Source: UBA822 sp965249775 (GTDB taxonomy: Bacteria > Gemmatimonadota > Gemmatimonadetes > Longimicrobiales > Gaopeijiaceae). Taken from it: a stretch of 64,000 nt of DNA. The position numbers were made by a program, and so were the translations under genes. Location of the stretch: assembly GCA_965249775.1 (NCBI GenBank), contig OZ252253.1, positions 2,418,001 to 2,482,000 on the forward strand, in the 5' to 3' direction. Shown in pieces: positions 44,683-53,269 of the stretch. The notes beneath the pieces are model-generated. The model was not told the origin of the DNA, searched no databases, and worked only from the letters and a program-made list of their open reading frames with translations. How positions within the stretch are numbered: position 1 is the first letter of the stretch; every line of letters starts with the position of its first letter.

Positions 44683-45900
44683 TCAGGTACTCTTCAGGCT
44701 TTGAATAATTTCGGAAACGCCGGGTCGCGTACCGTACGTCAACATGTACACCCGGAAAATCCTCACGGAGAGGAAGAGCCCGGCCACGACCGAGAAAACT
44801 AGCACACCAATGCTGGTCAAAATCTCCCAAAGCGGGATGTCTGACACTCCCAGTCGCAACATCGCCTGTACCGGCGCCGTGATCGGAAAGATCATCAGAG
44901 CAGTCCAGACCGAACTCTTGGGAAATGCGAACATTAACGAGGAGAACCAGAGCGGTACGAAGCATGTCAGCAAGTAAAACATCGCTAGCTGACTTCCTTC
45001 CATAGCGTTGGAGGTAATCGCGCCGACACAAATGGAAAAGACCGCAAACAGTAGGTAACCCAAGATGAAGTAGAGGATACCTAATACAAGAAAGTTTGCC
45101 GGGATTTGGATCTCGCTCATAAAACCGCCAAACGTGGATGAAGCCAGGTGAAGCAGCAACGGTGCGGAAATCAGCCAGACCAGGACTTGCAGTAGGCCGG
45201 CAGTCCCCAACGCCAAGATCTTTCCGACTAGTAGCTGTCCAACGGAAACCGAGGAAAACAGAACCTCGATGAGACGACTCTCCTTTTCTTCCCCAAAACC
45301 ACTGAGCAACGAATTCGCCCCGAACGTGAGAGCCAGGCCCAACAGCAGTGAGAAAACCGCTGGGATGATGACGTTTCCGATGTTGCTCTGTTCCAGTGCA
45401 GGTTGTCCGTTCTCATCGAGTCGAGTCACTTGAAGATCCAGCGGCGAAACGACCGACGTAACGATTTCCGGTGCAACATCGTCCTGTAGCAGATTCACCG
45501 TGAGAAAACTCTTCAACATGAAGACTGTCGTAGCGGGTGTATCGAATTCCCTCTCCAACGTGTAGCGGCGGAGCGTTCCCGTTGACAGATGGTCCGCGGT
45601 GATGACGACGAATTCGGAAACCACCTCACGTAGGAGCGCCTGCGTCGCGTCCTGCTGCGATGAGAACCGAACCAGTCGGTCAAATGCGTCGGACGTTGGC
45701 TCAGCAATGATCCCGGCTTGATCGACAAATCCGACGGCGTCCAGTAGCTGTTCCGACGGCGTCACCAGGGTCGTTACCCACTTGGTCCCTCCGATCGCCA
45801 GCAGGCCCAGAATCGGGACGGTGAAAGTCAAGAAGATGAATCCAAGGCTGAAAACGGCGTGGCGAAACTCATGTCCAAAGATTAGAAAAGTCTTATTCAT
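44683..45900 (-). CDS. ABC-2 type exporter permease (NatB-like)
   Basis: 405 residues from ATG 45900. One N-terminal helix (HAVFSLGFIFLTFTVPILGLL), a large extracytoplasmic domain (about 45-215), then five helices with IPAVFSLLLGLALTFGANSLL, FGEEKESRLIEVLFSSVSVGQLLVGK and MEGSQLAMFYLLTCFVPLWF. The EEKESRLIEVL segment is the ABC-2 (NatB/CcmB-like) signature. Such permeases export Na+ or peptides with a NatA-like ATPase, whose gene overlaps upstream by 8 bp. Codon use is noticeably less GC-rich than in flanking genes, suggesting acquisition. Confidence 0.88.
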   Translation of the reverse strand: MNKTFLIFGHEFRHAVFSLGFIFLTFTVPILGLLAIGGTKWVTTLVTPSEQLLDAVGFVDQAGIIAEPTSDAFDRLVRFSSQQDATQALLREVVSEFVVITADHLSTGTLRRYTLEREFDTPATTVFMLKSFLTVNLLQDDVAPEIVTSVVSPLDLQVTRLDENGQPALEQSNIGNVIIPAVFSLLLGLALTFGANSLLSGFGEEKESRLIEVLFSSVSVGQLLVGKILALGTAGLLQVLVWLISAPLLLHLASSTFGGFMSEIQIPANFLVLGILYFILGYLLFAVFSICVGAITSNAMEGSQLAMFYLLTCFVPLWFSSLMFAFPKSSVWTALMIFPITAPVQAMLRLGVSDIPLWEILTSIGVLVFSVVAGLFLSVRIFRVYMLTYGTRPGVSEIIQSLKST

Positions 45901-46811
45901 CGTTGACTCCCGCCAGTTCATCGTTCGCTCCGGCCAGGGCCAGAAAGATTTCGTGCAGCGACGGTGTTGTGATTTCGAAACGCTTGATTGTCGTCCCGCG
46001 ATCACGCAATCGATCGAGGATGACCTGTGGCGAGGTGTCCGGCGCCAGCACGAGTTCAACAGAGTTCTTGCTGGACTTCTGTTCGATCACACCCTGGAGT
46101 TCGCCAAGTTCTCCATCGACCGCCACCTGAACAGAATTCGTCCGAAACCGCGCTCTCGCCTCTTCCAGTTCACCATAGAGGACGGATTGTCCGCGATTAA
46201 TCATCAGCACGCGATCGGAGAGCTCTTCGACCTCGTTCATCTGGTGGGTGCTCAAAATGATTGCCCTTCCGTCGTCCCTCAATTGGCCGATGATGTTTCT
46301 TCATGAGTTCCGTATTGACGGGATCGAGGCCGGAAAAAGGCTCATCGAGAATGAGCAGGTCGGGCTCGTGAATAATGGTGACGATGAACTGGATCATCTG
46401 ACCCATCCCTTTACTCATTGCCTTGATCTTCTTGGTCTTGCTTTCCATCATGCCCGTCCGCTGCAGTAGCTCGTCGGCTCGATTGTGGGCAGTGGCCTTG
46501 TCGAGTCCCTTCAGTGAGGCGAGATAGACGATCACTTCGATTGCATTGAGTTTTTCGTAAAGACCCTTCTCTTCAGGCAGGTAGCCAATTCGATTTTTGG
46601 TTGCTTCCGTCATGCGATGACCAAGTATCGCCACGTCACCGGAATCGGGTTTCATGAAATCCAAGATTGTCTTGATCGTGGTACTCTTGCCCGCACCGTT
46701 GGGCCCGATCAGTCCCAGGATCTCGCCCGGATCCAAGGTAAAGCTCAGGTCCTTTACTGCGGGCTTGCCGGCGTAGGACTTGTGCAGGTGGTTTACAGCG
46801 ACTGCTGTCAT
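45893..46811 (-). pseudogene. ABC exporter ATP-binding protein, frameshifted after Walker B
   Basis: ATG 46811 has AGGAG nine bases upstream. The first frame has Walker A (GPNGAGKST), Q-loop region, signature AMSKGMGQMIQ (unusual in place of LSGGQ) and Walker B with D-loop (LLILDEPFSGLDP). After NTELMKK the frame is lost. One base too many at about 46295-46300 explains it, since the other frame continues IIGQ-like then LRDDGRAIILSTHQMNEVEELSDRV with the H-loop His. The C-terminal domain ends SLHEIFLALAG. Either genuine inactivation or an assembly error in the A-rich codon run. Confidence 0.85.
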
Positions 46812-46938
46812 TGAGCTGGTCTCCTGAGGTTGGTCAAACAAATCGCTGAAACATTCCTAGCGGGACAGCGCCAGTTTCTGGCGAATCCTTTGGGAATCGC
46901 AGGCTTGTAGCTGCCGTCGCCAGACGGCGGTCGATCGC

Positions 46939-47469
46939 TTGGCCGAGGAGCTTCCACGCTCCGGCGAGCCTAGCGACGAAAAAGCGGATCATCCGTCGGA
47001 CGAGTGCGCAACTGTTAATTATCGTGAGGTCAGGAAAAAGAAGGTAGGGCTCGTCAGGGACCTCGGCGTGGATCGCCAACTCCGCAAGAAGTTAGACCGG
47101 GAATGGGCGGAGGCGGATGGCAGCCTGGCCGTCGTCCACTGGGTCACGGAGACTGTCCGCTTCCCCCGGGGTCGCAGGGTGGTCACGATCTCGGTCAAGC
47201 TGGCGGGCGCTGACGACCTTGCGAGCCTCCTCGAGGACAAGCGCGATCGCAAGGGGCACGAGACAGTCGAGGCCCCGCGGCTGGGTGAGGGGGCCTTCGC
47301 CTACACCGAGCAAATTTCCAAGTGGATGGGGGTGGCGTTTGAGGATGGCGGGCGCCTCGTGGAGGTCGTCTATATGCCCTTCGAGAAGACCGAGGCGACG
47401 CCGGAGAAACTCGGCCAGGTCGTCGAGCTGGCCGCGCGGGCGAAGGAGCGGCTCGAAGACCTCGAGTGA
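46939..47469 (+). CDS. Hypothetical soluble protein
   Basis: Up to 176 residues, with only a TTG at 46939 as far-upstream start, so the true N-terminus is uncertain. The body (GVDRQLRKKLDREWAEADG, FPRGRRVVTISVKLAGADD, AFAYTEQISKWMGVAFEDGG, VELAARAKERLEDLE) is charged alpha/beta sequence without signal or membrane segment. Its high-GC codon use matches the chromosome rather than the adjacent ABC genes. No family recognised. Confidence 0.5.
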   Translation: MAEELPRSGEPSDEKADHPSDECATVNYREVRKKKVGLVRDLGVDRQLRKKLDREWAEADGSLAVVHWVTETVRFPRGRRVVTISVKLAGADDLASLLEDKRDRKGHETVEAPRLGEGAFAYTEQISKWMGVAFEDGGRLVEVVYMPFEKTEATPEKLGQVVELAARAKERLEDLE

Positions 47470-47750
47470 CCAGATCGAGCACGGCGATGTTTCTTTGTGA
47501 TCTGGCCTTCATCGAGCGAGGCGTGCTGGGTGAGCGAGAATGGATACGCTTCGACGTTGCGATTTGTCGTTTATTTGGGGGGAGGGTGCAAGATGACCAG
47601 CAAGATGGCCTATGGGAACCAGAAGACCCACAGTTTGGTGCGGTGGGCCGAAGGGGCGGCCCTGATCGAGAGCTGACCCGTGTACGCCACGACGTGCGGT
47701 GCATCCCGGACGGTGAGTAGAGTCCGGTGGCGGGAACATGGCTCGGCAGG

Positions 47751-47934
47751 CCTAGCCTTACTCACCCCCGGGCCTGAAGGGACGGCCCACCGCGCTCCAG
47801 ACCGAGTCGAACTCTTCGTCCACACCAGGGGGAGGCTCGGTGACGAGGCTCACGCCGATGGTCACGGCAAAGCCGAGGACGAAACCGGGAATCATTTCGT
47901 AGAGATCGTAAAACTGATCCTTGAAGAGGAGCAC
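47751..47934 (+). repeat. Copy C: the intact symporter 3' end matching repeats A and B
   Basis: This part of the intact symporter gene, including 7 bp past its stop, is the parent-like version of the two upstream partial copies. All three share orientation and the same left boundary CCTAGCC. The interval A-B is about 4.8 kb and B-C about 3.4 kb. Confidence 0.85.
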
Positions 47935-49254
47935 CCAACCCACGGCACCGGCGAACCCCGCGATCATCCCCGCAATGGCCCCGGCCCTTGTGGTTCCTTT
48001 CCAGAAGAGCGCACAGAGAACCACGGGAGTGAACGCAGACGCGAGTCCGGACCAAGCGAACAGCACGAACCAGAAGATCACGCGCACTTCCTGAAGGGCG
48101 AGCGCCACGGCACCGGCCCCGATCACGACAGTCGTCAGTTTTCCCCAGCGAGAAAAAACCTTGTCGGTCCAGAGCGGATTGAAGGTCTTCTGGATTACGT
48201 CCCGCACCACCGCGGAGGACGCCAGGATCAGGAGCGAATCCACGGTCGACATGATCGCCGCCAGGACCACCACCAGGAAGATTCCCGTGAAGAAGGCCGG
48301 GAAGAGCTCCGTCCCCATCACCGGGTAGATCGTCTCGGGATCGTCCAGGCCGGGGAAGACCACTCGCCCGGCCATTCCCGCGAAGATCGCCCCGATGTCG
48401 AAGATGATGACGCAGACAACGGCGATGAGGCTGGCGTCGGTCACCGCTTCTCGGTCGCGACCAGAAATGAACCGGGTGAGGAGCTGTGGGGACCCCAGGA
48501 ATGCGAAGCCGATCGCCACAAACCCCACGGCACTTGCGATCCCCGCCACACTGAGCCCGTACTCACCCATGGGACGCAGGAGGGCGGGGTCGGTCGCCTG
48601 GAGTGCCGCGGTCATTTCCAGCCAGCCTCCGGCTGCGACGATCCCCACGACCGGGAGCGTCAGGAGGCAGAGCACCATGAGTATCCCCTGCAGAAGATCG
48701 CTGTACGCGACCGCCTTGAATCCCCCGATCGTCGTGTAGTAGAGGATGATCGCGGCGCCGATCACGACTCCCGTCTCGTAGGTCGTGCCCAGGAACGACT
48801 CGAACGCCCGCCCCGAAGCCGTTAGCTGTGCGGCCGTGTAAAACGCGGCCATGCTGAAGATGATGATCGCGCTGACGATCCGGAGTACATGGGCAGAATC
48901 GTGGAACCGGTCCTCCAGAAAATCAGGCACCGTGATGGAGTCGTAGCGATCCGTGTACTCCTTGAACGGCCTCGCAACCAGAACCCACGCCAGGGTGACG
49001 CCCAGCACTTCACCGAGGATCACCCAGAAGGCGTGTGCACCCACCAGGTAGCGCATGCCCGTGAGGCCGAGCATGAGCCACGCGCTCTCCCCCGTCGTGT
49101 TGGAGCTGAACGCGATCACCCAGGAGGGAAGTTTCTTGCCGGCCACGTAGTAGCCGGCGACTTCGCCGGACTCCTTGCCCCCCCACCAGCCGATGGCCAG
49201 CAGCACCAGGAGGTAAAGAACCAGGACCGCGACCACCGTACCGGACGCCATCAT
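47758..49254 (-). CDS. Sodium:solute symporter (SSS family, PutP-like)
   Basis: 498 residues with about 13 transmembrane helices. SSS features: AGYYVAGKKLPSWVIAFS at helix 1, SITVPDFLEDRF, ILYYTTIGGFKAVAYSDLLQG, and the Na2-site helix ILVVVLAAIMSTVDSLLILASS with the conserved Ser pair. The C-terminus (EEFDSVWSAVGRPFRPGGE) is the part duplicated at 39593 and 44356. It would couple Na+ entry to uptake of an amino acid or similar solute. Its start overlaps the small accessory peptide gene (ATGATG/TGA), and a class III aminotransferase precedes that, suggesting amine or amino-acid catabolism. Confidence 0.93.
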   Translation of the reverse strand: MMASGTVVAVLVLYLLVLLAIGWWGGKESGEVAGYYVAGKKLPSWVIAFSSNTTGESAWLMLGLTGMRYLVGAHAFWVILGEVLGVTLAWVLVARPFKEYTDRYDSITVPDFLEDRFHDSAHVLRIVSAIIIFSMAAFYTAAQLTASGRAFESFLGTTYETGVVIGAAIILYYTTIGGFKAVAYSDLLQGILMVLCLLTLPVVGIVAAGGWLEMTAALQATDPALLRPMGEYGLSVAGIASAVGFVAIGFAFLGSPQLLTRFISGRDREAVTDASLIAVVCVIIFDIGAIFAGMAGRVVFPGLDDPETIYPVMGTELFPAFFTGIFLVVVLAAIMSTVDSLLILASSAVVRDVIQKTFNPLWTDKVFSRWGKLTTVVIGAGAVALALQEVRVIFWFVLFAWSGLASAFTPVVLCALFWKGTTRAGAIAGMIAGFAGAVGWVLLFKDQFYDLYEMIPGFVLGFAVTIGVSLVTEPPPGVDEEFDSVWSAVGRPFRPGGE

Positions 49255-49361
49255 TTTCTTTCGGCTCTATGAAGACGGACGAAGGCGATCACGATGGCCA
49301 GCGGGATTCCGACAGAGCCTAAAAGGAGTAGCCAGGACTCCCACGGGAGACCGGCGATCAC
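49251..49361 (-). CDS. Symporter small accessory protein
   Basis: A 36-residue peptide from GTG 49361 (MIAGLPWESWLLLLGSVG, then PLAIVIAFVRLHRAERK) with one transmembrane helix and a basic tail. It ends inside the symporter start (AAAATGATGG), so translation is coupled. Very small membrane peptides encoded immediately before SSS-family symporters are known as symporter small accessory proteins. The ribosome site is weak, but it starts 17 bp after the aminotransferase stop and can be translated by coupling. Confidence 0.75.
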   Translation of the reverse strand: MIAGLPWESWLLLLGSVGIPLAIVIAFVRLHRAERK

Positions 49362-49377
49362 AGAGTGCCGTTCGCGG

Positions 49378-50727
49378 TCACGACGTACCGTCCGCGGTCC
49401 GGCACGCCCGGGCAAGCCGGGCCATCGCGTCGTCCACCTCCTCTGCGGTTATGAGCATGGAGGGCCCGATTCTCACAACGTGCCCGTACCGACCGCCAGT
49501 GCCCAAGAGGAGCCCCTCCTCCTTGGCCGCTTCCATAACGGCTCGGGCCCGGCGCGGACTGGGCTCTTTGGTCGACGGGTCCTCGACGAGCTCCATCGCC
49601 TGCATGAGCCCCATCCCCCGGACATCGCCGATCCAATCGAACTCGGCGTCGAGAGCATCCAGAGCGCGGCGGATCTGGTCGCCTCGCTCGGCGGAGCGGG
49701 CCGGCACGTCCTCCTCTTCCATCACGGTCATCGTCGCGACCGCCGCTGCCATGCATACTGGGTTTCCGCCGAAGGTCGAGATGGAGTTCGAGCTCCACGA
49801 CTCGGCGATCTCGTCGGTGGCAATCGTCGCGGCGACCGGGAAGCCGTTCGCGATCCCCTTCGCCATCACCATGATGTCGGGTACCACGTCCCAGTGCTCG
49901 ATGCCGAACCAAGCCCCACCCGTCCGTCCGAAACCGGTCTGAACCTCGTCGCTGATAAAGAGGCCGCCGTACGAGCGGATCACCTCGGCCGCTCGGGTCA
50001 GGTATCCAGCGGAAGGGACGACGTAGCCCGCGACACCCTGGATCGTCTCGGCCAGGAGCGCGGCGGGCCGCCCGCTGGTGGTGGTCTCGATGACCTCCAC
50101 GAGGTCGTCGATGAAGAAATCGGTGCACTCCTCCTCGGTCGCCCCACCCCCCAAGGGCGATCGGTACACGTATGGCGCCCTGGCGTGTTTGACCCCGACG
50201 GTCTGGGTGGGGAGCGGACGCCAGGAGGCGTGCCCGGTGAGACTGGCGGCCAGCGCGCTACGCCCCGAATAGCCGTACCGCAGCGCGATGACTTCGCTGC
50301 GGCCGGTGTGGATGCAGGCGGCGGTGACGGCGGTCTCGATCGCCTCCGTCCCGCTGTTGGTGAAGGCCGAGCGCTGGAGGTCTCCCGGGCTCAATCGGGC
50401 GAGCTGCACTGCGGCCGCGACCTGCTGCTCGGTGACGTAGAGCGTGGACGTGTGCCCGAGGCGACGGATCTGCGCCTCGACCGCCGAAACCACATCGGGA
50501 TGGCAGTGGCCCACCGAGGTGGTGAGGATTCCGGCGAAGAGGTCCAGATACTCCCTTTCCTGCTCATCCCGTACCCACACGCCCTCCCCGTCCGACAGGA
50601 CCAGTGGCTCGGCATAGTACGGCTTCACCCAAGGGAAGAGATGCTCCCGTTGAGCGGTCACGATCTCTCGTGACCGGTCCGTTACTGCTCCCGTTGCTCC
50701 GCTCTGGGCAGTCTCACCAACGGCCAT
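49378..50727 (-). CDS. Class III PLP-dependent aminotransferase
   Basis: 449 residues, full length. Class III features: VWVRDEQEREYLDLFAGI, FTNSGTEAIETAV, ISDEVQTGFGRTG with the PLP-ring Asp, and the Schiff-base lysine in VMAKGIANGFP. The family includes 4-aminobutyrate, alanine-glyoxylate 2 (AGXT2-like) and beta-alanine aminotransferases; the N-terminal YYAEPLVLSDGEGVWV is closest in feel to the AGXT2-like group. Together with the downstream accessory peptide and Na+ symporter it forms an uptake-plus-transamination operon for an amine or amino acid. Confidence 0.92.
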   Translation of the reverse strand: MAVGETAQSGATGAVTDRSREIVTAQREHLFPWVKPYYAEPLVLSDGEGVWVRDEQEREYLDLFAGILTTSVGHCHPDVVSAVEAQIRRLGHTSTLYVTEQQVAAAVQLARLSPGDLQRSAFTNSGTEAIETAVTAACIHTGRSEVIALRYGYSGRSALAASLTGHASWRPLPTQTVGVKHARAPYVYRSPLGGGATEEECTDFFIDDLVEVIETTTSGRPAALLAETIQGVAGYVVPSAGYLTRAAEVIRSYGGLFISDEVQTGFGRTGGAWFGIEHWDVVPDIMVMAKGIANGFPVAATIATDEIAESWSSNSISTFGGNPVCMAAAVATMTVMEEEDVPARSAERGDQIRRALDALDAEFDWIGDVRGMGLMQAMELVEDPSTKEPSPRRARAVMEAAKEEGLLLGTGGRYGHVVRIGPSMLITAEEVDDAMARLARACRTADGTS

Positions 50728-50784
50728 GATGGCTCCTCGCTCCGGTACAGTTCCTGGTCAAACGGAATCGATCAGGCGACAGCC

Positions 50785-52074
50785 TTACACTCTCCTCAAG
50801 AATTCGATCAACAGGCGGCTCGTTTCCTCGGGCTGTTCCTGCTGCACCCAGTGACCGGCGCCGTCCACCATGTGCACGGCTCGCATGTCGGTGCAGGCCT
50901 CGTTCTGCATCCGTTCAAGTGCACCCGGGCTTTGATAGCTGCCCCAGTCGCTCGCACCTGCGATGAAGAGCGACGGTTGGTCGATGGTCCGGCCGGCGAA
51001 GAGCTGCTGCTCCGGAGCACCAAGACCGCCCGATCGATAGTGATTCAGCCCGCCCTGGAAGCCGGTGCGGCCATACTCCTCGACATAGACCTCGAGCTCG
51101 CTGTCCGGCAGCCACGTGTTGGCCGCGATCTGGGCCGCAGAAGGCATGTTCTTGGCGACGGTTTCAGCCATGCCATCGGCCAGATCCATGATGTAGTAGG
51201 TGGGCATCTGCGCCATCTCGGCGGCCGTGCGCGATGCTAGCCGGAACGGCCTGTTGTCGGTCCAGTCGGCACTCTTGTAGTGGTAGTAGCCCCTGATGAA
51301 CGCCTGAAGCCCCTCGGGCGGGTGCCACATGTTCTCGTTGGCCTCGCGTGTGGTGTAATACCGCTGGTAGTGCTTGCGTGGACGCGGGAGGCTGGCCAAC
51401 TCTGCCGTCAGATTGTAGCCCGGAGACCGTGGGCGGGGCGGATTGTTGGCCGTGTCGAACGGCAGCGATGCAGTTCCGCCGAAGGGCGCACTCATCAAGG
51501 CGACCGAGGTGAACACGTCCGGCCGCACGATGGCACACCAGGCAGCGACCGGCGAGCCGAAGTCGTGCCCGATCACCGGCAGCGAGCGATACCCGAAGGC
51601 CGATACGAGCCCCAGCACGTCGCGAACGACGTTCAGTCGCCGGAACGAGAAAAGGTCGCCGTCGTAGTCGTCATCCCATCCCGTCGTACGCCCGTACCCA
51701 CGCAGATCCGGTGCGAAGACGTGGTACCCGGCCTCGGCCAGCGGCACCATCACGTTCCGCCAGCTGTAGGCCAACTCGGGAAAGCCGTGTAGCAGCAGCA
51801 GGCCTGGCCGCCGCCCCCCCTCGAAACCGGCCTCGAGCACATGGACGCGGAGGCCGTTGATGTTGTCCACGAACCGGGAACGGACGCCGTCCGGCAGCAC
51901 TGATGCGGGCAGCGGTCCGATCTCTTGGGTCTGTGGGGTGGTCCGTCCGGCCTCAGATGTACCGATACTGGCTGCCATCAGCGACCGACCGGCCGGTACG
52001 CTGGTCAAGGCGGCTGCCGGTGCCATGGCGGCAAACCCCTGAATCAGTTGACGCCGGGTCATCGATGCAGGCAT
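50785..52074 (-). CDS. Exported epoxide hydrolase-like alpha/beta hydrolase
   Basis: 429 residues from ATG 52074, with GGAGG upstream. A Tat-like signal (MTRRQLIQGFAAMAPAAA) is followed by an alpha/beta-hydrolase: oxyanion motif LLLHGFPELAYSW, nucleophile elbow GHDFGSPVAA where Asp replaces Ser, and the C-terminal His in DGAGHWVQQEQPEE. An Asp nucleophile plus HGFPE fits epoxide hydrolases or dehalogenases; cap-domain Tyr residues (HYQRYYTT, RGYYHYKSADW) fit epoxide ring opening. The substrate is unknown. Confidence 0.88.
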   Translation of the reverse strand: MPASMTRRQLIQGFAAMAPAAALTSVPAGRSLMAASIGTSEAGRTTPQTQEIGPLPASVLPDGVRSRFVDNINGLRVHVLEAGFEGGRRPGLLLLHGFPELAYSWRNVMVPLAEAGYHVFAPDLRGYGRTTGWDDDYDGDLFSFRRLNVVRDVLGLVSAFGYRSLPVIGHDFGSPVAAWCAIVRPDVFTSVALMSAPFGGTASLPFDTANNPPRPRSPGYNLTAELASLPRPRKHYQRYYTTREANENMWHPPEGLQAFIRGYYHYKSADWTDNRPFRLASRTAAEMAQMPTYYIMDLADGMAETVAKNMPSAAQIAANTWLPDSELEVYVEEYGRTGFQGGLNHYRSGGLGAPEQQLFAGRTIDQPSLFIAGASDWGSYQSPGALERMQNEACTDMRAVHMVDGAGHWVQQEQPEETSRLLIEFLRRV

Positions 52075-52246
52075 GGTCAATGTCCTCCCCCGTACACGAT
52101 GGAACGATGCGGCAAGTAGAGGCCCAACATGCCTGCTGACGGCCCGTGGCAAAAGCCCCACTCACGGGCCCGACGAGCCAAATCTTGTGCCAAGGGCCAT
52201 GTGGAGGCCTTCATGAACGGGCATCCACCATTCGCCTGACAGGCCC

Positions 52247-52294
52247 CTGCTTGCGCCTACCGCCCCACTCTCGGATGTTGACCGCAGTCTGATC
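52247..52294 (+). repeat. Upstream flank repeat U, copy 1 (before LRR gene)
   Basis: 48 bp matching 56001-56048 with three mismatches (it begins CTGCTTGCGCCTACCG and ends CTGATC). It lies 25 bp before the LRR gene start; the other copy lies 14 bp before the kinase start. It may contain a shared promoter. Confidence 0.85.
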
Positions 52295-52318
52295 CTCTAA
52301 AGCCGACGAGCGAATGAG

Positions 52319-53176
52319 ATGAAGAGCTTCGGTGTTACCTCGGTCCTTCTCCTAACGCTCCTCCTCGCAAGTCTGTCCGTGTGTGAAGCGCAAGTTCGGC
52401 TTCAGCCCAGCGAGCTTTGCAGCGACCATTCCGACGCGGCCATCGCGACGTTTGAGGATGCCGAGCTGGAGGCGGAGGTTAGGGGGGATCTACGAGTCGG
52501 CGCGCAGGAGGATCTCACCTGCGGCGTGATATCTGGGATGACGGAACTAGCTACCGGCGCTTCGGGCGAGATCGAGAGCTTAGTGGGTATCCAGAATCTC
52601 GCGGACCTGCAGTTCCTCAGCGTCCCCTCGAACTTGATTACAGACATCACCCCCCTGAGCGGACTCGCGAGCCTGTTTTACCTCGACGTGACCGCAAACT
52701 CGATCACCGACATCACCCCTCTGAGGGGGCTCACGAGCATGATGGTCCTTAGCCTCCGTGACAACTCCATCACCAACATCAGTGCACTGAGCGGGCTCAC
52801 GAGCCTGGAGCTCCTCCACCTCAACAACAACCCGATCACCGACATCAGCCCATTGAGCGGGCTCACGAGCCTGGGCAGCCTCAGGCTCCCGAACACCTCC
52901 ATCAGCGACATCAGTGCACTGAGCGGGCTCACGAGCCTCGGGAGGCTTGACCTCGAAAACAACTCGATCACCGACATCAGCGCACTGAGCGGGCTCACGA
53001 GCCTGACGGGACTCTTCCTCGGCGACAAGCCCGCCCTCACCGACATCCAGCCCCTTGTGGACAACGCGGGGCTCGGAGCGGGTGACACGGTCAATCTCAT
53101 GTCCACGAACGTGAGTTGCACGGACGTGGCTGCGCTGAAGTCCAAGGGAGTGACGGTGGTGTCCTTATGTCCGTGA
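52319..53176 (+). CDS. Exported leucine-rich repeat protein
   Basis: 285 residues with a Sec signal (LLLTLLLASLSVCEAQ). After an N-terminal cap, six or seven 22-residue repeats of the internalin type follow (pattern ITDISPLSGLTSLxxLxLxxNS). At DNA level they are a 66-bp tandem array with unit starts at 52655, 52721, 52787, 52853, 52919 and 52985. The C-terminal cap has Cys pairs (NVSCTDV, VVSLCP). LRR proteins bind ligands, and this one is secreted or periplasmic. It is flanked by the same two short repeats as the kinase gene at 56062. Confidence 0.92.
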   Translation: MKSFGVTSVLLLTLLLASLSVCEAQVRLQPSELCSDHSDAAIATFEDAELEAEVRGDLRVGAQEDLTCGVISGMTELATGASGEIESLVGIQNLADLQFLSVPSNLITDITPLSGLASLFYLDVTANSITDITPLRGLTSMMVLSLRDNSITNISALSGLTSLELLHLNNNPITDISPLSGLTSLGSLRLPNTSISDISALSGLTSLGRLDLENNSITDISALSGLTSLTGLFLGDKPALTDIQPLVDNAGLGAGDTVNLMSTNVSCTDVAALKSKGVTVVSLCP

Positions 53177-53187
53177 CGACCCGCCAC

Positions 53188-53218
53188 ATCCCCTGGCTTC
53201 GCGTCTTCGTGGAAGGCG
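53188..53218 (+). repeat. Downstream flank repeat D, copy 1
   Basis: 31 bp matching 58764-58794 with one mismatch, 11 bp after the LRR stop. Read as protein it gives IPWLRVFVEGVAS and stop, resembling the start of a family of small membrane proteins (RLRVFVEGAVIVG-like), so it is probably a gene-start remnant. Confidence 0.8.
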
Positions 53219-53222
53219 TGGC

Positions 53223-53266
53223 GAGCTAGGAGGCCGGCCGGCGTCCCGACCGTCTCCGACTAGCTC
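53223..53266. terminator. Possible bidirectional terminator
   Basis: GAGCTAG (53223-53229) and CTAGCTC (53260-53266) form a perfect 7-bp stem around a GC-rich loop between the convergent LRR gene and the ArsR/Cys-peptide operon. There is no T-run, so the assignment is tentative. Confidence 0.35.
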
Positions 53267-53269
53267 AGG

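Noticed and set aside
44444..44704. 86-codon frame spanning repeat B and the following spacer
   Set aside because: Its start lies inside the non-coding repeat fragment and the sequence matches no family.
47593..47676. 27-codon frame with a good ribosome site (MTSKMAYGNQ)
   Set aside because: No recognisable similarity and no context; ribosome site alone is not enough in purine-rich spacer DNA.
52655..53050. Regular 66-bp repeats resembling a CRISPR or satellite array
   Set aside because: They are contiguous without spacers and encode in-frame leucine-rich repeats.
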